A DNA stretch of 64,000 nucleotides from contig NZ_ML142848.1 in NCBI RefSeq assembly GCF_004138485.1, positions 248,001-312,000 on the forward strand. Direction: 5' to 3'. The notes under the pieces are model-generated. The model was given only the letters and a program-made list of their open reading frames with translations, did no database searches and was not told where the DNA came from. Both the position numbers and the translations under genes were made by a program. This document shows, one piece after another, positions 56,773-64,000 of the stretch (position 1 is its first letter; each line of letters opens with the position of its first letter). The stretch comes from Peristeroidobacter soli. GTDB lineage: Bacteria; Pseudomonadota; Gammaproteobacteria; Steroidobacterales; Steroidobacteraceae.

Positions 56773-57927
56773 CTATGGCGCAGGCGCCGGGACGAGTACA
56801 CCAGTCAAAGTACGAGGCCCCTGCTTGGGCAGCTCAATGGTCCGCGCCAGTTTCATGGCCGGCCGCTCGATCAGGACATTCATGATCCACGCGGCGACGA
56901 TGCTCGTCAGCATGCCGCAGAGGAATGCGATGTAGGCCCAGACAGTGGAATAGTGGACGCCAATCAGTTCCCGGACCAGGACGGTGGTGCGCCAACCGAT
57001 GCCGAGGTGCAATAGATACAAGCTGTAAGAGATGCGCCCCAGGAACTGCATGACCGGTCCGGCGAGGGACTTGCGCCAGGGCTCGAATCGAAAGCTCGCC
57101 ACGATCGCGAGACCGGTGGCGGCGGTCACCAGCGGAGCCGCGACTCGATAAGTGCCGTCGCCGAACACCACCGCGGCAACCACGCACACGACCATCGAGA
57201 CGATGAGCACATCCCGGTCGCAGTGACCGCGATAGTAAAGGTAGACGACCACGCCCAGCGCGAATTGGAACCAGCGGTCCAGAAACAGCCCCGGCCGCAA
57301 CGGCGGCAGCAGACCGACGAACAGGCAGATCGACCAGAGAAAGGTCAGCGACAGCGCGACGCTGGCGATGGTACGAAGGGTGACGACACTGACGCCGGCA
57401 TTGCGCATTTTTTCCAGCAGCACCAGCGACAGTACCAATACCATGTAGAACTGCACTTCGTAGCACAGCGTCCAGAACACCGGCAGGATGTGCTCATAGC
57501 CCAGGAAGGTCTGCACATAGAACGCATTCGTGAGGATCTGCGCGGTCGAGGGCAACTCCCGGGAGTACTGCACCAGCAAATGGCCGCTGAGCCACAGCAG
57601 CCCCACTTCCAGCAGGATCACCGACCAGTACGGCAGGTCGAGGCGTACGAACCGGCGGGCGGCGAACCGGCCGAAATACTTGAACGAGTACTCGCCGGCG
57701 GTCAGGCTGTGGGCGATCACGAAACCGCTGAGCACGAAGAAGATCTGTACGCCGTAGCGGCCGAAAGAGGCCAGCTCCGCGATCCCGGGCCCGAGAATGC
57801 CCGGATGCCGGTCGGAAGCCGCGTCGGCAAGGTGAGCGATCGCCACCAGCAGCGCGGCCACGCCTCGCAGCCCGTCGATGAACTCGAACCGAGCTGAACT
57901 CGACGCTGTCTCGCCGGTGGCCGCCAT
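56773..57927 (-). CDS. acyltransferase 3 (OafA/NodX-type) membrane protein
   Basis: 384 residues from ATG 57925-57927, which shares its A with the TAA of the small upstream gene (TAATG). Typical start RFEFIDGLRGVAALLVAIAHL with the catalytic-type His, about ten membrane helices, RYGVQIFFVLSGFVIA, the RFVRLDLPYWSVIL block and LGRISYSLYLLHLGIG. These integral membrane enzymes O-acetylate or otherwise acylate surface polysaccharides. The long open frame to 58119 is not protein-like. The 3' end is 42 bp from the kdpD start. Confidence 0.9.
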   Translation of the reverse strand: MAATGETASSSARFEFIDGLRGVAALLVAIAHLADAASDRHPGILGPGIAELASFGRYGVQIFFVLSGFVIAHSLTAGEYSFKYFGRFAARRFVRLDLPYWSVILLEVGLLWLSGHLLVQYSRELPSTAQILTNAFYVQTFLGYEHILPVFWTLCYEVQFYMVLVLSLVLLEKMRNAGVSVVTLRTIASVALSLTFLWSICLFVGLLPPLRPGLFLDRWFQFALGVVVYLYYRGHCDRDVLIVSMVVCVVAAVVFGDGTYRVAAPLVTAATGLAIVASFRFEPWRKSLAGPVMQFLGRISYSLYLLHLGIGWRTTVLVRELIGVHYSTVWAYIAFLCGMLTSIVAAWIMNVLIERPAMKLARTIELPKQGPRTLTGVLVPAPAP

Positions 57928-58049
57928 TATTTCTCGGGCAAGTAGGAAGGATGCGGTGGTGGACGACGCGGCGGGTCCTTGATGAGCCATGCAATCGAGA
58001 TCAAGCCAGCCAACGCCACGACGGTCAGCACAACGATATGCTTCATCAT
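57927..58049 (-). CDS. 40-residue single-membrane-helix protein
   Basis: A short frame from ATG 58047-58049 (or 58044-58046) reads MMKHIVVLTVVALAGLISIA, continues WLIKDPPRR, a PPPHPSYLPEK tail, and TAA. One membrane helix and a basic, Pro-rich tail. Its stop overlaps the acyltransferase ATG by one base (TAATG), which supports real translation. No homologue is recognised; it could be a small partner of the acyltransferase. Confidence 0.55.
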   Translation of the reverse strand: MMKHIVVLTVVALAGLISIAWLIKDPPRRPPPHPSYLPEK

Positions 58050-58083
58050 TATTAGGTGGCGTCCCCGCGAGCCATCTCGATCG

Positions 58084-58102
58084 CGCGACAACCCCTGTCG
58101 CG
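58084..58102. promoter_or_regulatory. inverted repeat upstream of the small membrane protein and acyltransferase
   Basis: CGCGACA - five bases - TGTCGCG. The arms match the GCGAC/GTCGC half-sites of the RegA-like palindromes at 50782 and 52638, with a spacing two bases longer. The rest of 58050-58317 shows no gene. Confidence 0.35.
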
Positions 58103-58317
58103 TCTCCCGGAAGCGACAATAGGGTCAGCGTTGTGATCGCGGCGTGACTTTTTCAGGCCGCCCTGGCAATTCGGGATAGACCGCACACGAGTGTCGGCGA
58201 ACTTGCCAATTGCGCGACTCGATATGAGAACGAATTCACAGGCCGCTCATTCGTGGTCGGCAGGAACGACCGCGGGCCTGGACGGCTTGCGCCGGTCAGT
58301 GTCGTGCCGGCATGGCA

Positions 58318-58869
58318 TCAGAAACGCACGCCCAGTCCGATATCGACCAGCAGGAAGGTCTGCTTCGGTTGATAAGGCGCGTAGTGAAGATCCGCTTCCG
58401 CCCAGGCTTCGACGAAGCGACCGAGCGGCCAGGAGCGCAGGGCCGACAGGTGCGGTCCCCATCGATGCACGAATTCGCTGCCGCCCAGATCCTGATCGGG
58501 GTAGCCTACGTGATAGGCCTCCTCGTAACGTGCCGCGCCAATGGCCACGTCGACGGGCCAGTCGGTCGCCGCTCGCGTCACCACGAAATCGAAACCCTCG
58601 TAGTCGAGATCGTTGTCGCCGGTATTGCTCTGAATCCCCTGCGTCCGCTCGAACGAGCCCTTCAGATAACGCACGCGGAATCTATCGCCCGGCAGCGCCA
58701 CCGACAGCGCGCCCATCTTGTGACCGTTGACGTACACGGCGCCCTCGCCCGTCAGCATCGTCCCGACCCCACCACCGCCCCACACGGACACATGATCCGC
58801 GTGCGCTGTCATACCGATTCCCATCGCAACCAGGAACACCAGCGGAGGAACGGGACGTGCGAAGCCCAT
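58318..58869 (-). CDS. small outer-membrane beta-barrel protein, function unknown
   Basis: 183 residues: signal peptide MGFARPVPPLVFLVAMGIGMTAHA, then alternating amphipathic strands (DHVSVWGGGGVGTMLTGEGA, RFRVRYLKGSFERTQ, YEGFDFVVTRAA, VEAWAEADLHYAP) and a terminal strand ending in GLGVRF with C-terminal Phe, the signature for BAM-assembled barrels. Size suggests 8 strands. It is reminiscent in size of PagL or OmpW-like proteins, but no PagL catalytic His-x-Ser-Asn motif is seen. No clear operon partner. Confidence 0.75.
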   Translation of the reverse strand: MGFARPVPPLVFLVAMGIGMTAHADHVSVWGGGGVGTMLTGEGAVYVNGHKMGALSVALPGDRFRVRYLKGSFERTQGIQSNTGDNDLDYEGFDFVVTRAATDWPVDVAIGAARYEEAYHVGYPDQDLGGSEFVHRWGPHLSALRSWPLGRFVEAWAEADLHYAPYQPKQTFLLVDIGLGVRF

Positions 58870-58928
58870 GGCACCTCTCCTCAGTGACGCCTGTTCGGTT
58901 GGACGTCACCCGCACGTTGAATCAGTCG

Positions 58929-59248
58929 CTACCGGCGCGCGTTCGGATCCGGATTCCACCGAGGGGCGCGCTTCTCTGTGAAAGCTTTCGGGCCTTCCTC
59001 GAAATCCGGGTGCGCCCATTGTGACTTGAGCAGTTCCCAACCCATCACGGCCGCGGCCGGATCGGCGAGCTCGGTGGCACCCCAGATCGCACGCTTGGTC
59101 AGCGCCATGGCCTGCGGCGAGTTACTGCACATCGCTCGAGCAAGCTCCCGTGCCCGGGTCAGCGCCGCGTTCGGATCGGGCCGCCGCCATTCAGCGTCAG
59201 CAAAGCAACGCCGTCGGTCAGCTCGAAACCCAGCGCTGATTCATCCAT
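58929..59248 (-). pseudogene. enoyl-CoA hydratase/isomerase with large internal deletion
   Basis: ATG 59246-59248 starts MDESALGFELTDGVALLTLN, the normal N-terminus of a crotonase, then the frame shifts at about 59175 and the sequence continues as ALTRARELARAMCSNSPQAMALTKRAIWGATE...HPDFEEGPKAFTEKRAPRWNPDPNARR to the stop at 58929, the normal C-terminus of the same family. About 180 residues with the oxyanion-hole glycine motifs and active-site acids are missing. The start overlaps the AraC stop. The product cannot be active. Confidence 0.8.
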
Positions 59249-60284
59249 GAGGTTGTGACTTCAGTTGCGACCGCAGTTTGCTCGGCGTCGCGGAGAACCA
59301 GCGATAACAGCTGCGTGAGAAAATCGACGGATCCGAGTAACCAAGCTTCTCGGCCACATGCTTGAAGAGCATGTCATCCCGCTGCAGGTAACGAAGCGCC
59401 ACATCGCGACGAACCCTGTCCTTGATGTCTTCGAAGGACGTGCCTGCCGCGCGCAGCCGCCGTTGCAGCGTACGAGGATGCACGCACAGTTCGGCCGCAA
59501 TCCGCTCGCACGTGCAGTTCTTGCTGTCCAGACCCTGAAGCACTCGATGTCGAACCTGAGATAACAGCGGCGCCTGCGTTTTCGGATAGCGTGTCTCGAT
59601 GAACGAAGTCGCCATCTCGTACACGCGATCATCGGGATCGACGACCGGTCGCAACAAGTCCTGCTCGGTGAGCACCAATCCATCGACCCGCTGACCGAAC
59701 AGCACCTGACAGCCGAAGCGCGACTGATAATTGAGGCGCGTCGACTGCTGAGTGTGACGGAACATGACCTTGCGAACGCGTGCCACGCCCGCGGTGATCT
59801 CGCGAATATTCAAGCAAGCCAGCATGAAGGCGTGCTCGATCGCTTGCGATCTCTCTTCGGGTTCCTGAAGCAGAATCTCCAGTCGCAGCAACAACAGGTG
59901 CCGCTCCCGATCCGGCTCGAAGCGAACCCGCGTCGCGAGCGAGTACGCGTGGATGTGCCTGGCGCAATAGCCGATCGCCTGCCCCAGCGTCTTGGAGTTC
60001 TTCATCACCACGCCGATCGGGCCGATGGCTTTGTTGCCTCCTTGCAGCGCGGCCAGTTGCAAGCCGAAGTCCGGGCATGACAGTGAGTCGGCTGCGGACT
60101 GCATCACTCGCAACAGTGATCGATATTCGATGACTGCATCTCGCGTAGCGAGCGCGTCGACGTCGATCTGTGCCTCGCGAAGTAGCGCGTCGGGGTCGCC
60201 GCCGAGCTCGCGAACCAGCTCGGGAAAGCCGCGAAGCGCACTGGCGGCGACGATGGCCGGTGCGCCCTGCAACTCGGGCATCAT
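59241..60284 (-). CDS. AraC-family transcriptional regulator (Arabinose_bd N-domain)
   Basis: 347 residues from ATG 60282-60284, which overlaps the aldehyde dehydrogenase stop (ATGA). N-terminal ligand domain of the PF12625 type (VAASALRGFPELVRELGGDPDALLREA; LGQAIGYCARHIHAYS) and C-terminal AraC double HTH (CTCERIAAELCVHPRTLQRRLRAAGTSFEDI; HVAEKLGYSDPSIFSRSCYRWFSATPSKLR). Members regulate catabolic genes for ornithine, fatty acids or aromatic compounds. It probably controls the thiolase-NMO-ALDH operon of which it is part. Confidence 0.92.
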   Translation of the reverse strand: MMPELQGAPAIVAASALRGFPELVRELGGDPDALLREAQIDVDALATRDAVIEYRSLLRVMQSAADSLSCPDFGLQLAALQGGNKAIGPIGVVMKNSKTLGQAIGYCARHIHAYSLATRVRFEPDRERHLLLLRLEILLQEPEERSQAIEHAFMLACLNIREITAGVARVRKVMFRHTQQSTRLNYQSRFGCQVLFGQRVDGLVLTEQDLLRPVVDPDDRVYEMATSFIETRYPKTQAPLLSQVRHRVLQGLDSKNCTCERIAAELCVHPRTLQRRLRAAGTSFEDIKDRVRRDVALRYLQRDDMLFKHVAEKLGYSDPSIFSRSCYRWFSATPSKLRSQLKSQPHG

Positions 60285-61726
60285 GACGCCGCACTCGCGG
60301 GCTGATAGCCAACGTACGCCGTCTCTTCCAGAAACGCTTCGAAGCCGAACGCGCCCCACTCGCGGCCGTTGCCCGACATCTTGCAGCCGCCGAAGGGTGA
60401 GTGAGGATCGAGCAAATCCAAGTCGCCGTTGAGACAGACCTGGCCGGCACGGATTCTCGAACCGACTTCTCGCGCCTTCTCGATCGTGCCTGCGTGCACA
60501 TAGGCTGCGAGCCCGTAAGGAGTGTCGTTGGCGATGCGCACCGCTTCGTCGACGCTGTCGTATGGCTCGATCGCCAGCACCGGCCCGAAGATTTCTTCGC
60601 GCGCGATGGTCATGTCATTGGTGACATCGGAGAAAATCGTCGGCTTCACGTAGTAGCCCTGCGCGAGACCCGCGGGCTTGCCCACGCCGCCGACCACCAC
60701 GGTCGCACCCTCGTCGATGCCTTTTTGGATCAGCTGCTGCACGCGATTCCATTGCGAAGCATTGACCAGTGGCCCGACGAAGGCGCCGCTATCCGGCGGA
60801 CCGACCTGCAATGTCTCAGCCGTCGCCTTGGCGATGGCAACGACCTGCGCGAGCCTGGAGCGTGGCACGATCATGCGCGAAGGCACCGAGCACGTCTGGC
60901 CGGAATTCAGAAACATATAACGCACTCCCGAAGCCACGGCCTTCTCCAGATCCGCGTCTTCCAGAATCACGTTCGGGCTCTTGCCGCCGAGTTCCTGATG
61001 CACCCGTTTGACCGTAGCGGCCGCGTTGCGAGCCACTTCGACACCTGCGCGAGTCGAACCGGTGATCGAAACCGCGTCGACCTCCGGATGACTGCTGAGC
61101 GCCGCACCGACCGTCGGCCCGTCGCCGAAGATCATGTTGAACACACCCGGCGGCAGCTTCGCCGCCTCCATGATCTCCGCCAGGATCTGTGCCGAGAACG
61201 GCGCGAACTCCGACGGCTTCCACACCATCGTGCACCCGACCGCGAGCGCCGGAATGATCTTGGTGATAGCGAGCGAGATGGGCCAGTTCCAAGGCGTGAT
61301 CAACGCGCAGACACCGATGGGCTTCTTGCTCACCATCGTGATGCCGCTCAAATGATCGAAGGCGTAGGTTTTGAGCAGCTCGATAGCGACGTTGATGTGA
61401 GTGGCCGGCAGCGGCACCTGCGCCTGCTCGGCGAGCCAGTTCGGACAGCCCATCTCGGCTGTGACCGCGGCTTGCAAATCAGCCTTGCGGGCTTCGAACT
61501 GTGCGGCCACTCGTTGCAGCAGCTCGACACGTTGCTCGCGAGTGGTACGCGAGTAGCTATCGAATGCCCGGCGCGCAGCAGTCACCGCGCGATTCACATC
61601 CTCTGCGGCCCCCATCCTGACCTGTCCGACGACTTTCTCCGTCGCGGGATCGATCACCTCGAACTTGCCGGTGCCGACCGGTTCGACCCAGCGGCCGTCG
61701 ATATAAAACTTTACGCAGTCACGCAT
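60281..61726 (-). CDS. NAD(P)-dependent aldehyde dehydrogenase
   Basis: 481 residues. Rossmann and catalytic blocks are intact: PWNWPISLAITKIIPALAVGCT (Asn of the oxyanion hole), SITGSTRAGVEVARNAA, the general-base Glu in HQELGGKSPNVI, the nucleophile Cys in NSGQTCSVPSR, and EEIFGPVLAIEPYD. Length is normal. It oxidises an aldehyde to an acid; the substrate is not clear. It lies 16 bp after the nitronate monooxygenase gene and overlaps the AraC gene. Confidence 0.94.
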   Translation of the reverse strand: MRDCVKFYIDGRWVEPVGTGKFEVIDPATEKVVGQVRMGAAEDVNRAVTAARRAFDSYSRTTREQRVELLQRVAAQFEARKADLQAAVTAEMGCPNWLAEQAQVPLPATHINVAIELLKTYAFDHLSGITMVSKKPIGVCALITPWNWPISLAITKIIPALAVGCTMVWKPSEFAPFSAQILAEIMEAAKLPPGVFNMIFGDGPTVGAALSSHPEVDAVSITGSTRAGVEVARNAAATVKRVHQELGGKSPNVILEDADLEKAVASGVRYMFLNSGQTCSVPSRMIVPRSRLAQVVAIAKATAETLQVGPPDSGAFVGPLVNASQWNRVQQLIQKGIDEGATVVVGGVGKPAGLAQGYYVKPTIFSDVTNDMTIAREEIFGPVLAIEPYDSVDEAVRIANDTPYGLAAYVHAGTIEKAREVGSRIRAGQVCLNGDLDLLDPHSPFGGCKMSGNGREWGAFGFEAFLEETAYVGYQPASAAS

Positions 61727-61742
61727 ACTGACTTACCCCCGC

Positions 61743-63880
<2,138 letters not shown>

Positions 63881-63889
63881 GACAATCCT

Positions 63890-64000
63890 CTACCCGGCGC
63901 GCGACAGCGCGGCCTCACTCAAATACTTGGTCGCGCTCCAGCCGCCATCGACCGCGATCACCTGACCATTGATGAACGCACCATCGGGCGAGCACAGCAG
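63890..64000 (-). CDS. short-chain dehydrogenase/reductase (partial, 3' end only)
   Basis: The minus strand from the window edge reads LLCSPDGAFINGQVIAVDGG, then WSATKYLSEAALSRAG and a TAG at 63890-63892. This is the usual SDR C-terminus (SPxGxFINGQxIxVDGG). The active site is outside the window. It is the upstream gene of the thiolase operon. Confidence 0.85.
   Translation of the reverse strand: MLCSPDGAFINGQVIAVDGGWSATKYLSEAALSRAG

Overview
The window is GC-rich, densely coded bacterial chromosome, with short gene gaps, many 4-bp ATGA start/stop overlaps and mostly Shine-Dalgarno-led genes. Several TonB-dependent receptors, a FecI/FecR pair, OprC, RegBA-, KdpDE- and CusABC/CzcCBA-type genes point to a proteobacterium, most likely a gammaproteobacterium of the Xanthomonadales/Nevskiales/Steroidobacter kind. 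That placement is inference from gene content; no marker gene is present. I saw no tRNA, rRNA, CRISPR array, transposase or integrase.

Layout. (1) 1-14767 is a nutrient-scavenging and signalling block: PaiB-like protein (partial), amidase, APC amino-acid permease, divergent Lrp/AsnC regulator, secreted CocE/S15-type acyl-peptidase or ester hydrolase, TonB siderophore-type receptor, periplasmic beta-lactamase-fold serine hydrolase, STN-containing TonB receptor, and its divergent ECF sigma factor and FecR anti-sigma. (2) 14770-44806 is a heavy-metal resistance block. It opens on a truncated alpha/beta-hydrolase remnant and holds four complete RND tripartite efflux systems: cusCBA, two CzcCBA-type operons in mirror-image convergent orientation (one with a His-tailed MFS exporter), and a fourth divergent system. 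With them go three small exported metal-ligand-rich proteins, a two-component system, an EptA-type phosphoethanolamine transferase and a PAP2 phosphatase. (3) 44773-52654 carries class Ia ribonucleotide reductase nrdAB behind a clear promoter and a cobalamin riboswitch, then the copper receptor oprC and a RegBA-type redox two-component system with RegA-box-like palindromes. (4) 52780-59248 is a patchy accessory stretch: glycine-zipper lipoprotein, two abutting gene remnants, kdpE with a kdpD lacking its N-terminal domain (no kdpFABC here), an acyltransferase with a tiny membrane protein, an outer-membrane barrel, and an internally deleted enoyl-CoA hydratase. (5) 59241-64000 is a co-oriented catabolic operon: AraC regulator, aldehyde dehydrogenase, nitronate monooxygenase, thiolase, SDR (partial).

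How they may work together. The metal block pairs periplasmic and cytoplasmic metal export with outer-membrane lipid A modification under one histidine kinase/regulator pair whose genes are split by the lipid A genes. First genes of several metal units have a -10-like hexamer exactly six bases before the start codon, which predicts leaderless mRNAs. nrdAB is probably switched down when B12 is present, which predicts a B12-dependent class II reductase elsewhere in the genome. The block at 2-13 kb looks like uptake and hydrolysis of amide- or ester-containing peptides.
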